In this document: positions 23,001 through 31,504 of the stretch, piece by piece
How the letters are laid out: the number at the start of each line of letters is the position of its first letter
How positions within the stretch are numbered: position 1 is the first letter of the stretch
Assembly (NCBI RefSeq): GCF_026151205.1
Contig: NC_087074.1
Span: 18,675,240-18,739,239 of the forward strand
Direction: 5' to 3'
Length of the DNA: 64,000 bases
Source: Bolinopsis microptera
Lineage: Eukaryota > Ctenophora > Tentaculata > Lobata > Bolinopsidae
Notes under the pieces: generated by a model
Database searches by the model: none
Seen by the model: the letters and a program-made list of their open reading frames with translations, nothing else
What the model was told of the DNA's origin: nothing
Program-made: the position numbers and the translations under genes

Positions 23001-24919
23001 GTTGCACTCTCGCTCACGTCTTTAAACACCATGAGCAACTTCTACATATATTGCCTGACCGTGACTAGCTTCAGAGCATTTATCCGGTCGAAGATGCAGC
23101 TGTCTTATCAGTACATTACCAACGTGGAAACTTCTACAACCCATGGTAATTAAATATTGATATATAAATATTAATACCATCAATATTTATTTATCAACTT
23201 TATTGTCCTGACAGCGGGATTATAATTGAATAGCTTCTGATATTTTACATTTACAATGAAATTTTTGTACTCATTTTTTTCAGGAGAAAGGAGGATTGGC
23301 ACAGAAGCGAATAATGTAAACGTGGATGAAGGTATTGAACAAACACCAGTTTGATTGTGAAATAGTGACCCAGAAAATTATTAGAAATAACAATATACAA
23401 TATGATTGCAAGAAGAGAATGATCCTGGCAGAATCAGCTTAAGACTCTCAGGCAATATGGGGGTAAAAATTTCATGGAATAAAATCTTGACAATCTAACG
23501 TACTTGACACCTTGCTTATTACTTTGTTATGATCACTAACCTGTTTGCAATTTTGAATGAGCAGTATATATTGGTTTTATTTTTCCTTGATTATTGTTTA
23601 TTTCTCTCCGTTTCCATCATTGTTTCATTTTCAGGAATTCTTTACAACAAACGATTGTGATTTTTGTTACTTTTCAACTTTTGGCATTAATTAAGCTTTT
23701 TTAAATTTACTAATTTAATGTTAGTAAATGTATGTCATTCTTAAGATATTATCATGATTGTAAAGGTTTACATGACCGGCAGTTGAGTTCACTTGCGTGT
23801 TTTTTTGACTTCTGTGGCTAACTAATGTGTATATAATAATAATATACTTGCTTAAGAGATTAGAGATGGCATCAAATTTTTTGCGTATGCTCAAATATCG
23901 GCATATATTATGGTTTTGACTCATAACAAAATCTGGGTTTTGGGCATGTTGGACCAAATATGGGCATAGTTTTGTTGGTCCTAGTTTGTTGGTCAACTGA
24001 ACTGCTATTTTGTAAACAAGTTTCACAAACAAAATCAGGGTAAACCCCCCTTTAAGGCCATTACTTGTAACAGTCAAAATGAATTCTTATTATATATTAT
24101 TTAACACTTACTGGCTGTGAATTTGAAGTGAGTTCTGGCAAAATATAGCTTGATTCACTTGAACCCTGAAAATAGATTCAATGATAGTGATAATCTATAT
24201 TATATTGATCAATAATCAACAAGTGTGATGAAGTATCATAATATTAAAGTATCATATTAACACTGCTGTAAAACGTCAGTGTAAGTATATGTTTTTAGTC
24301 GTCCGAAAATACCAATAATATCATGTTACAATGTTATGTCAATCAAAGTATCAAAGTGCATAGTATTTCTGAGTGTAAGGATACCACCCAAGTTTAACTA
24401 TCTGGCAGTAACTCTTCAAATTGAGAGAATCATACATCGTATTTTATGTATGTACAATTATTTTATTCAGCTGACCTGTGAAGATGGCGTTTTGTTAAGA
24501 ACCATATTGAAAATGTTATCCGGCTGTGTAGAACCGGTGTTATCTTTAATGTCTAGTAAGTTCTGTGTTTTTCTCACACTTTGAAACGGGTTCATGAGTT
24601 GTCGTTTGCAAATCTGAGGATAACAGAAATATTATTATACTATAAAGTTAATTTAGCTTGCCAAAAATGAAACATTATTACTTTACCGGCAAAAACAAGT
24701 TTAGAATTGACTTATATAAACTGCATTGTAATTAACTAAAGTGCCCAGGACACTGGTTATACAAACCTCATCACCGTGACAGTAGTTTTTCTTGACAGTC
24801 TTCTTTTCTTTCTTTTCCTTTACATACGGGTCACATTGTGTTCGCTGGGAAGCACCAAATTTCTTCCGTTTCAGTTTCATCATCATTGGAGGTTTCAAAC
24901 ATTTGTTGTTACTCATCAT
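8059..24919 (-). CDS. DONSON: DONSON homologue (replication fork protein), nine exons traced
   Basis: Minus-strand exons in coding order: 24919-24767, 24165-24112 (these two tentative), 19578-19405, 18932-18829, 17820-17654, 17478-17410, 17249-17127, 16779-16610, 8672-8544 and 8382-8059. All introns are GT-AG and all phases agree. Recognition rests on DONSON-typical segments in the right order: [88 protein letters not shown] and [16 protein letters not shown] is a nuclear protein that helps assemble the CMG helicase and stabilise forks. The last exon differs from what I recall of the vertebrate C-terminus: it carries four copies of a 7-residue Ser/Asn/Asp/Leu repeat (21 bp, near 8217-8300). 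The phase-0 N-terminal exons are basic ([11 protein letters not shown]) and fit, but another exon could be missing between 24112 and 19578. Confidence 0.85.
9302..9990 (-). mobile_element. LINE ORF1 fragment with (TTTCA)n tail inserted in the satellite
   Basis: The satellite breaks after CAAATATGAA(A) at 9301 and resumes with GAAAATTTCT at 9991, so the insertion is precise, with a possible 4-bp GAAA overlap. Read on the minus strand it has an open frame (about 9990 down to 9550), a short 3' region and a (TTTCA)n microsatellite tail typical of some non-LTR elements. The frame contains [22 protein letters not shown] and [12 protein letters not shown], the pattern of an ORF1-type protein of CR1/Jockey-like LINEs. 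There is no reverse transcriptase between ORF1 and tail, so this is an internally deleted or non-autonomous derivative. Confidence 0.65.
10248..10370. mobile_element. 123-bp MITE, intact, with 7-bp target duplication
   Basis: Inserted in the satellite: CCCCATA flanks both sides (10241-10247 and 10371-10377), whereas unfilled monomers have it once (GACCCCATACGAC). Inverted ends: GGGGTGGCCAATGGCATAAA on the left; the right end is TTTATGCCATTGGCC followed by a C run. No ORF. Confidence 0.9.
12255..14476 (+). mobile_element. 5'-truncated non-LTR retrotransposon (CR1/Jockey-like)
   Basis: About 2.2 kb inserted into the MITE between GAATATTTCTA and TGCAGAAAATGG; the unfilled site is visible at 10281-10310. 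The target duplication is one base (A) or none. The 5' end lacks the endonuclease region; the 3' end is AT-rich, ending TTTAATAAAAAA. The internal ORF is uninterrupted, indicating a recent insertion. Confidence 0.9.
12256..14061 (+). CDS. LINE reverse transcriptase ORF (5' truncated, uninterrupted)
   Basis: Open for 601 codons from just after an in-frame TAA at 12253 to TAG at 14059-14061; the first internal Met in the conserved core is at 12724. Reverse-transcriptase motifs in order: [49 protein letters not shown] (catalytic Asp), [30 protein letters not shown] (catalytic ADD). The C-terminal helical region has [16 protein letters not shown]. No endonuclease domain is present. The motif set suits the CR1/Jockey group; the exact clade is not resolved. 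It lies in a DONSON intron in antisense orientation, so it is not part of the host gene. Confidence 0.9.
   Translation, partial: ALITKKFWSHVKYQSNSCRIPNCVSYSGQLRFKPKDQAELFNSFFYNQFSDPSLYDTDISYVNDVDFDIDFDHRDVRKLLSNINSNKAQGPDGIHGKILKNCSVGLAYPLTCIFRGSYNSGYIPQEWKLANVVPIFKKGKKSEVENYRPISLTCLVMKVFERIVKRKLLSLTSTLLDPRQHGFLEHKSCTTNMVDFCDSLALSLNENIINHVVYFDFAKAFDSVNHDILLHKLKTLYNIDGTLLKFLTNYLQGRYQRVVIGNEMSSTLSVNSGVPQGSILGPLLFVLFINDIPLGLSDNTDIVLYADDTKIWRKIHSSSDNTNLQMDIDYLSDWALRNKMRFHPAKCKVLIVSGKPSLSPPFAYNLDGFPLVYVELEKDLGVDVTPKLSWNSQCDRIYTKACQQLGMVRRNGHIVIDQKRRRALYLSLVRSQFENCSIIWRPCNKSLSDKLESLQKRAIKWILSEEGRSYPPEQYVKKCKLVDILPLSQKFDLNDFIFFHRVLNNLIPVSLPLSLYQGTSRLRRCHLDSLSIVSSILPKLSQNSHTICTSNSPLAKSFFYRTHILWNGLPLQVRQIVSTSLFKAEVTKHLWKCLLDSETTV
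15284..15443. mobile_element. Third copy of the MITE, with a duplicated left end
   Basis: Flanked by CCCCATA (15277-15283 and 15444-15450). The first 21 bases plus the target duplication are repeated (the MITE start recurs near 15310), and the internal GGCATAAAAT unit is expanded to four. It looks like slippage or a local duplication after insertion. Confidence 0.85.
16070..16258. repeat. Partial copy of the ~510-bp dispersed repeat
   Basis: Matches the start of the repeat at 41.1 kb (GAGTACATGTTCAGGAGGCTG, then GACGCTTGTAACG and the ACCCCCCTTTGAGGGCCCCG block), then jumps to the inverted end TATCACCTCCCCGCCAGTAT. It therefore has an internal deletion joining the two inverted ends. Satellite sequence resumes after it (16259-16390). 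Confidence 0.75.
17885..17968. repeat. 19-bp tandem repeat, four copies
   Basis: Unit AGTATGTTAAAAAGACAGA, in the DONSON intron upstream (gene sense) of exon 17820-17654. Confidence 0.9.
18583..18820. repeat. 10-bp tandem repeat (GTAGAGTATA)n
   Basis: About 24 copies. The array stops at 18820, two bases before the 5' splice site (18823-18828, minus strand) of DONSON exon 18932-18829. Confidence 0.95.
19017..19403. repeat. 11-bp tandem repeat (ACAGTATGACT)n
   Basis: About 35 copies with ATGATT and TAGGACT variants. The last unit runs into the 5' splice site (19399-19404, minus strand) of DONSON exon 19578-19405; the repeat's own GACTA forms part of the donor. Confidence 0.95.
20030..20160. 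repeat. Diverged direct duplication, copy A
   Basis: Shares ATCAGCATCCTACACAAA, a GTTTGTACCAA-type block, AAGATGAAACTGAGTAG and a TCATCACGTG block, in the same order, with copy B at 21247-21400. Both lie upstream of the GPCR gene and inside the DONSON intron. Confidence 0.7.
21247..21400. repeat. Diverged direct duplication, copy B
   Basis: Second copy of the 20030-20160 block, about 0.8 kb upstream of the GPCR start; spacing between the matching blocks is slightly longer. It contains ATCACGTGAT and is followed by a second TATCACGTGTC. Confidence 0.7.
22170..23354 (+). CDS. Class A (rhodopsin-like) G-protein-coupled receptor, two exons
   Basis: Exon 1 is 22170-23145 and exon 2 is 23284-23354 (phase-1 GT-AG intron of 138 bp), giving 348 residues. 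Hydrophobicity shows seven membrane segments, roughly residues 25-50, 59-81, 103-125, 142-163, 188-213, 231-252 and 273-297. A glycosylation site (NKT) is at residue 12. Cys 99 at the top of TM3 and the Cys in YLCDYGF form the usual disulphide pair. The DRY position reads SKLLLLKYP, so the acidic/Arg switch is missing; TM7 has NTMSNFYIY, a variant of NPxxY. The ligand cannot be named. If the DONSON N-terminal exons are right, the gene is nested antisense in a DONSON intron. An AATAAA lies at 23479. Confidence 0.88.
23355..24111. other. GPCR 3' flank within the DONSON intron
   Basis: AT-rich, with a polyadenylation hexamer at 23479. No further exon is convincing on either strand. Confidence 0.4.
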
Positions 24920-25500
24920 GAATCTCAGACTAAGATGAAATCACATCAATAAAGTAATGTCATTTTCAAAGAGTTAAACGGACTCCACTCATTGTTTCAG
25001 AATATTTAGTTCAGATATCTTTAAAGAGTATCGATCCTGGACTGAATTTATCAGTCTTTAAATCAAATTTATTTTTCAGATTTAATTAATTTATCAATTG
25101 ATTCATAAATCTAACCTCATGGTTGAATAATGACCATTGCTGAAATTATCTGCATATATAATTTTAAAGAAAATTTAAAATCGATGGACTTTGCTGACAA
25201 TTGCATCACTTAATTTGAATGAATGTATCATTTTATAATTTTCTTGTATAGATTTTTCAGTACACTCCCAATGTAAACAAGAAATGCGGCCGCTTTTCTT
25301 TTGTGGATGGCCGCTCAATTTCCCGATCCGTGATGGCGTATTTTATCATATTCCATACCACCTGGGGACCCCAGTCATACACCAAATGGGCATTATATTT
25401 TATGAATTGTTTTACATCTTTTTATTCTGTAAAATGTGCTAAAATTAAATTTCTTGTTTCATTGAAAAAATGTCTTGTTTCATTGAGTCTTTACTGTTTA
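24920..25500. other. 5' flank of the DONSON gene
   Basis: No coding sequence recognised. The minus strand just upstream of the ATG at 24919 has an acceptor-like CATCTTAG, so a 5' UTR exon may lie further right. Confidence 0.3.
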
Positions 25501-25514
25501 TAAGCATGCAGATA

Positions 25515-25550
25515 TGGCGGAGTGACAGGCCGAGCACCGCCCAGTTAATA
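25515..25550 (+). repeat. Dispersed repeat core, copy 1
   Basis: GGCGGAGTGACAGGCCGAGC followed by ACCGCCCAGTTAAT. The same core recurs inverted near 26582-26614 and direct near 27818-27851. All three neighbourhoods also have a CCTGGGGACCC-type block and a TTCATAAA-type spacer, so they are probably fragments of one element. Confidence 0.6.
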
Positions 25551-26139
25551 TAATTCCATATTGAATTTGAAAATCGTGTATCGTGTATATTATGTTACCA
25601 TATGTTTATTGTTTATGCAACCTGACACGGATCTGTGCAAAATAGTAATACTAATTCAAAATAATAATAATATGCTATCAATTAGTCCCTAGCGGGATGT
25701 GTACATGGTGAAATTAACAAATACAATGTACTTGAACAGTTCAGCACCGCGCGCCAACAATTTATTAATTCAGATTATCGCGAAAATCACTTTGCGCAGG
25801 CAGAAACGTGGGCGATAACTGGGGGCAAGGGCATGTACGCACGCTTGCACACACGCTCGCACGCACGGTCGCAAGCTAACATATACAAAAAAACCTTGTT
25901 TGCTAACCCTTGCCCTTCGGCACTTTGAGTCATGGAACGGGAAAAAATAAAATAATTACTTGACTAATGTTTCCTTAGGGCAAGTGAACTTGGGTGCACA
26001 GGTGAATAAAAATGCAATAAATTTAACATTATTCTAAGGACTTCGTTAGGTCCATCCATACCCCTGTAGACGGCTAATTTACCGGCTAATATAACCGGGA
26101 AATCTGTGATCAGGGGTTAAATGAAGAAGGACCGTCAAA

Positions 26140-26552
26140 ACTTACTTACTTACTTAATTCATAGTTTGGGGTGAAGCAGCACTCCTTAGGACAGCATCTA
26201 GCTGGCCCGGAAGCACTGCAAACGAGCTTTTGGATGATTATGAAGCAGAGTCAGACATAATAGACATTGGAAAAGTTTCTAACATTTTCAAACCACTTTT
26301 AAAACACTCGACTTACTCGACTTAGGGCGGCTTCAACGTCCGAACAGAGATAGTTTTCTTCCAAATCTGTCTATCCAGCATGAGTTTGTTAATCTCCATG
26401 CTGTCGTCAAGCCCCCTGTCCTTCCGAAGAATGTCAATATATGTGAGATGTGGTCTTCCCCTTCGACGATGTCCTTGAAGGGGTTCCCAGAAAACAGGGG
26501 TTTTAAAACAACATAACATTATGGCATTTAAAAATTTGTATACATACCACAT
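26140..26552 (-). pseudogene. 3' remnant of a non-LTR retrotransposon
   Basis: A minus-strand frame ending at 26322 contains GHRRRGRPHLTYIDILRKD followed by a conserved DRQIWKK, the usual C-terminal tail of endonuclease/reverse-transcriptase polyproteins. Nothing of the catalytic core is present. About 170 bp further on is an (AAGT)n run (26143-26158), consistent with a LINE tail. Confidence 0.6.
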
Positions 26553-26559
26553 GCAATGC

Positions 26560-26665
26560 TTTTATGACATTCTTCAAACTTTACTGGGCGGCGCTCAGCC
26601 TGTCATTCCGCCGAATCTTATATTTATGAACATTATAGCCTGGGGTCCACAGGTAATTCAAACTC
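26560..26665 (-). repeat. Dispersed repeat core, copy 2 (inverted)
   Basis: Carries TTACTGGGCGGCGCTCAGCC and GCCTGGGGTCCACAGGTAAT, the reverse complements of blocks in the copy at 27768-27870. Confidence 0.6.
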
Positions 26666-27767
26666 AGTCGTCCAACATCATAATTGCAGCATTACACATT
26701 ATATATATATCGTATAGAAAGAAAATCACTCACATTACATCACACAGTCACAATGCCATTGATTTAATAATTTTGAAAATTTAAATGAAAATCTATCAAA
26801 ATTTTTAGCAAAATAGCACCAAAACTTAAGCTTTTTGAGAATTGGGCTCGCTTAAAGTCCCATATACACTATATAAAGGCATAATAAAGCTGGGTCGTGG
26901 CGATTATAATTAAATAAAAACGCTCTGTGCAGGTTCATACTTCATACACACTGCTTCCGCTCTATATGCAATATGGTTATGTTTGATCAACCACGTTGTT
27001 GATTGACGATGTTAATTATGACGGGCAATTATTATGTATTAGCCTAAAGTGTTTTGGTCCCTCATTCCTGCTTGCCACTCATATCATCATTGCCGACGTG
27101 CGCCGGTCGCCCGGTCAGTCCGTTAACAATGGACATCATTTTCGACGCCATTTGGAGGACTTCGACGCTTCGACGCGCCACGCAAACTAGCATTCTTGCT
27201 TCGTATCGAAGATGGTTGCAGAGCAACGATCTGGAATAGAAGGGTTGACATTATCAATCAACGCCGCCATGCACTAATATAACTAGCAGGAACCCGTCTA
27301 ACCCTAAAGTGGCATGGTGACAAGACTCAAGAGACTAAAATAATTAATATCTATTTAATTCGCGTTTTTGACACCACTTGGAGGTCCAAATTTTGGGTAC
27401 TAAAATTCTTATTCCTTGGCCAATATTTTATTTTTCATGCTGATTTGAAAGTTAACGGGTGATACTCGTAAAATATTTGTTCCAACTCGGCGCGCGTCCT
27501 GGTAGGTTGTAAACCTACAAATTTGAAGGCCATAAAGGCATTTGACCCAGTCATAAAAGTTTCAGTTGTATATCTTTTACGGTTTTTGCGGAAAGTCGCG
27601 TTAAAGTTGATGCCGTGGTGTCAGTAAAATTGCACAATTCCATCCATGTATATTATATCGTCTCGCTTTATATATAGTAAGATATAAATCTTTGCTCTTT
27701 CTAGAGCAGAGCACGTAAACTTGAGTTTGCATGTTGCAGTAACGCGGTAGCGCGCCCGCAGTGGCGT

Positions 27768-27870
27768 GATTACCTGGGGACCTCATGCTATCATGTTCAT
27801 AAACATAGAATAGAGATTAGGCGGAATGACAGGCTAAGCGCGGCCCAGTAAGATAGCCTGAGGTACCCAG
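27768..27870 (+). repeat. Dispersed repeat core, copy 3
   Basis: ATTACCTGGGGACCTCATGC, a TTCATAAACATAGAAT spacer and GGCGGAATGACAGGCTAAGC. Order and spacing match copy 2 in reverse. Confidence 0.6.
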
Positions 27871-27962
27871 GTAAAGGGTATCATAGTACCTTCCCTACTA
27901 TATACGCGTATGATTTCCACTTAATTAGACATTAGAGTTGCTCGATTCTTCATGAGTGATGA

Positions 27963-29208
27963 TAGGTAGTGCGCCATCGACAGTGAGCCGCGCGTGCCGA
28001 CTGTAGGATGGTTTTTTAGCACTAATTTCGGCCAGCACAATTTTCTTCAAACAAATAGATATTGAGTATAGTATCCTTCCCGACCTCCAATTGCAACAAA
28101 AATTGGTAAGCTTACTCATAGACTTACAAAGAAAGTGTCCGGAAAATTTAAAGCTTATCCAACCATCAGACATTATGTTCACATAGCCATGTGTATACTG
28201 TATACGCGTACTGCGTGACGCGCTTGTTTCACAAGTTAAATATATATATATATATTTGCCGCCCTCGGCGGTCGCGCGCTACTGCAAGCGAGAGGGCTCT
28301 GGTTAGAGCAAGACATTATGTTACAGCTAAAAGCAGCGTATTTTGCCCCATTTTGATCACTATATCAACTCCGATATCCACCAAATTTTTCGAACAGTTA
28401 ATTGTGAAAGCCCTATTGGAAGGACGTCGCCAATTTTCAGAATGATCTCATTCAAGGAACCGAAGATATATCCGAATAATACGACAAAAATCAACGAATT
28501 TGGTCAAATTACGCACTTTTTACAGCTAATTTTGCTCCAAAAGCCGCGCACCATTAAATATGGCACCTAGGCGAAACTCACTGATCTTTCCAAAAAGGTA
28601 TGACAAATTTGGTATTGTGAAAATTCTCACAGTCTCTAGAAAACAATGGTACACAAATTTTTAAAATCCGAGCAAGTTTATTTTTATCGTGCACCCCCTA
28701 GTGATGAATTTATAATTATATTTAATTTTATATTCATGTGTCACGTCATACATCATTGCATTGGAAATGGGAAAGGAGCAGTCAGCAGTGGAATAGCAAA
28801 CGATCGCGATCGCAATAAAAATAAAATTATTTGTTATAATTTAGGAAACAAGGTTCCTTGAATTAGATCATTCTGAAAATTGGTGAAGACCTTCCAATAG
28901 AAATTTCACAACTGTCCGAAAAATTTGATAGATATCGGATCAGTTGATATAGTAATGAAAATGGGGAAAAAATGGGGAAAAATACGCTGCTTTCTTCAGC
29001 TGTAAAATAATGTTTGGATATGCTTTAAATTTTTCAGACACTTTCCTTGTAAGTCTATGATTAAGCTAACCAATTTTTGTTAAAATTGGATCAAGGGAAG
29101 GTTACTCATTACGCATTTGTTTCAAGAATTTTGTGCTGGCCGAAATTAGCGCTAAAAAACCATCCTACAGTCGGCACGCGCGGCTCACTGTCGATGGCGC
29201 ACTACCTA
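27963..29208. mobile_element. Large foldback element with long inverted arms
   Basis: Left arm from TAGGTAGTGCGCCATCGACA (27963) to about 28460; right arm from about 28851 to GCGCACTACCTA (29209). The arms pair over nearly their full length: ACTGTAGGATGGTTTTTTAGC near the tips, then blocks down to GAATGATCTCATTCAAGGAA near the loop. The loop is about 390 bp. The left arm is split by a 131-bp insertion (28180-28310). No transposase is seen. Confidence 0.8.
28180..28310. mobile_element. 131-bp insertion with 12-bp target duplication
   Basis: AGACATTATGTT flanks both sides (28168-28179 and 28311-28322). The intact right arm of the foldback lacks this block, so it is a genuine insertion. It contains an (AT)n run and a GC-rich half with CGGCGGTCGCGCGCTACTGC. 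It is SINE-sized, but I find no convincing tRNA A and B boxes. Confidence 0.75.
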
Positions 29209-29214
29209 ATTATA

Positions 29215-31504
29215 TTAAGGTATTGTGCTAACTTGTGTTAGGTTAATTAACTGGTCTCGTGTGTACACTTTTGATCAGGAAAAAGCATAATGTATATCAT
29301 GGGTCAGAACGAATCCATAATATATATATAACAATTGTATCACGTTGCGACCCCCACGGTCGTTTCACTATCGTTCTGACGATACAGGGGGAGCCGCGCA
29401 CTTCGTGCGCGGCGGGTCATACAACGTATGACAATATAACAACAGGTTCTTTCAGTCTAATGTGATTACCGTCTCGAAAGTTTGCACGAAGTCAATCCTG
29501 TAAACGTATTATACTTGTCTAGTAATTTAGTAATTTCTAGCATGTGTTTTCCTTTTCAGACTATCACCGGTCACGCCAAATTATGAATTATAATGAGTAT
29601 GACATCAGTGTGTTTAATTTTAAAGTAATCGTTGACATCACTCCGTAACGGCGCGTCTTTTGGCGCGTATTTTGCTGCAATTCATCAATTCCTCGCTAGA
29701 TCGGCGAGATGCGCTACTGTGCCGCGCCGAGCTGCGATGAATTGACATCGTCAATTAAGTAACTACTAGTTACTGTAACTAGTTTGAATGTTTGACTCTC
29801 CGTTTCTGCAAAATCTCAATTACGAAGTTCATTAGAAACGCGAAATTTTTATTGTTCAAGATTGTCCATTTTACCAATGTTAAGATTTGGACCTGTTTAA
29901 AATCATCCGATACTTAATTTGTACCCTTTAGGCAAACATTTCTGTTAAGTCTCAGTAAGAATTATGTTTTAATACCACTTAAATGAATGGAACTGGTTGT
30001 CACGTTACGATATTCAACGTTATAGTCAGACTCTAAATTTCAATACATTTAATGGATTTGTATTTTGATCTAGTTTAAAAGTAAAACATATTGCCTGTTA
30101 ACTTTCTTACTCTGTCGTAGACATGGATTATAAGAGCATCTTTTAAATTGCATTTGATGTTGAACTTTTAGTATTCTTATCTCGAAACAAGGACAAAAGA
30201 AAATAGCGGCGAAAATATCGAAAATCGCGGCGAATTCGTAAAAATTTCCACGGTTCTTCATTTAATCGATTCTACGTTCAAAAATACGTCTAGTAAGGTG
30301 TAACTGGGGTCCCTAGCGTTTCTAGCAGACAATGCCCGTAAGAGCCTCTATTATCAATTTTCAAGTGAACAAATTGTTCTTAGGCACGTGGTTCTGGAAC
30401 AAATAGTCCTACGGCATATTATTATTATGGTTTTGCAGCTAAGTGGCTTTTTGTGGGCGACTTAGAGGTGGCGGCATGTTGCCAGCATTGTGGCATCCTT
30501 TGTAATTGTATAACATTTTCACTATCACTATGTTCGTAGAAATATTTCCTTTACCCTCATGAGCTTTTGTCCATATTGTGTTGGCAAAGGTATGTTATAA
30601 AGTTATAATATAGATTAATCGTCTTAACAATTGGTCAATGTTCTCATTAACCAATACATACATTGTTCCAAATCTCACTTAACAAATTAACTTCTAACTA
30701 ACCTTATGCCGAACACATTTTACATCACCTACGTATTATGTTATTTCCTCATCTTTGCCTTTGTTCATAAGAGGGCCTCTGTATATAATCGTTTTCTGAA
30801 TGTTTGCAGTTTCCAGACATTGATTGGGGTGTTTAGTGGTTAACTTTATGTCTAGTGGTAAACTTATGTCTAGTGGTCTAAGTTTTTATGTCTAAGTTTT
30901 AGGGAAGTTAGGAAGTTTTTGGTTAACAATGTTACGTCAGCAGACGAATGGGTTAAGAAATGCTTGTGAAAGTGGATTCCTGGAAACCAATTTTTCCACG
31001 GTTCATGCTACCCTGATCATTATGATACTAAAATATTTTTTTCGGTTTACTGAAGTCCGTACTTAGTATCTAGTAGTAGTACCTACCTCTCGAAATACGA
31101 TTTTGGAAGTTTTTCGACTGAAACTACTTTTATTCATGTTTCATGCAACTAGCAGTAGCTCTGATCATTATGAACTGAAAATATTTTTCGGCCTTCTGAA
31201 GTCCGTACCTACATTCGAAAGGCTGTGGATGTGATTGGTTCCATATACTTATAACTTTATAAAGAACGTGATATTTGGCCTTTCGGATTTAAAGGAGAAT
31301 GCGCAAATTTGGTCCTCAGATTTAAAGAAAAATGCGTCAAAAATCGCGATTTGTCGCGGAGAATGGGACAAATCGCGATTCTGCACGTGCCGCGATTTCC
31401 TTTTGACCTTGTCTCGAATTGTTTAGAAAAATTGATAAACGTCCTCACAATTCTGATATAGAACAACCTCACCATTTCATATAACAACCCTCATCAGAAA
31501 AGGA
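29215..31504. other. Upstream flank of the SLC22-like gene; no gene seen
   Basis: Contains a strong GC hairpin (GCCGCGCAC / GTGCGCGGC, stem 29393-29401 with 29405-29413, loop TTC). A ~50-bp direct repeat has copies at 31013-31062 and 31162-31212 (TGATCATTATGA..., CTGAAGTCCGTACYT). A short inverted repeat ATCGCGATTTGTC / GACAAATCGCGAT is near 31353-31378. No coding exon can be supported. Confidence 0.45.

Noticed and set aside
28180-28310. tRNA gene or tRNA-derived SINE
   Set aside because: It has SINE size and duplications but no credible A and B boxes or cloverleaf, so the class is left open.
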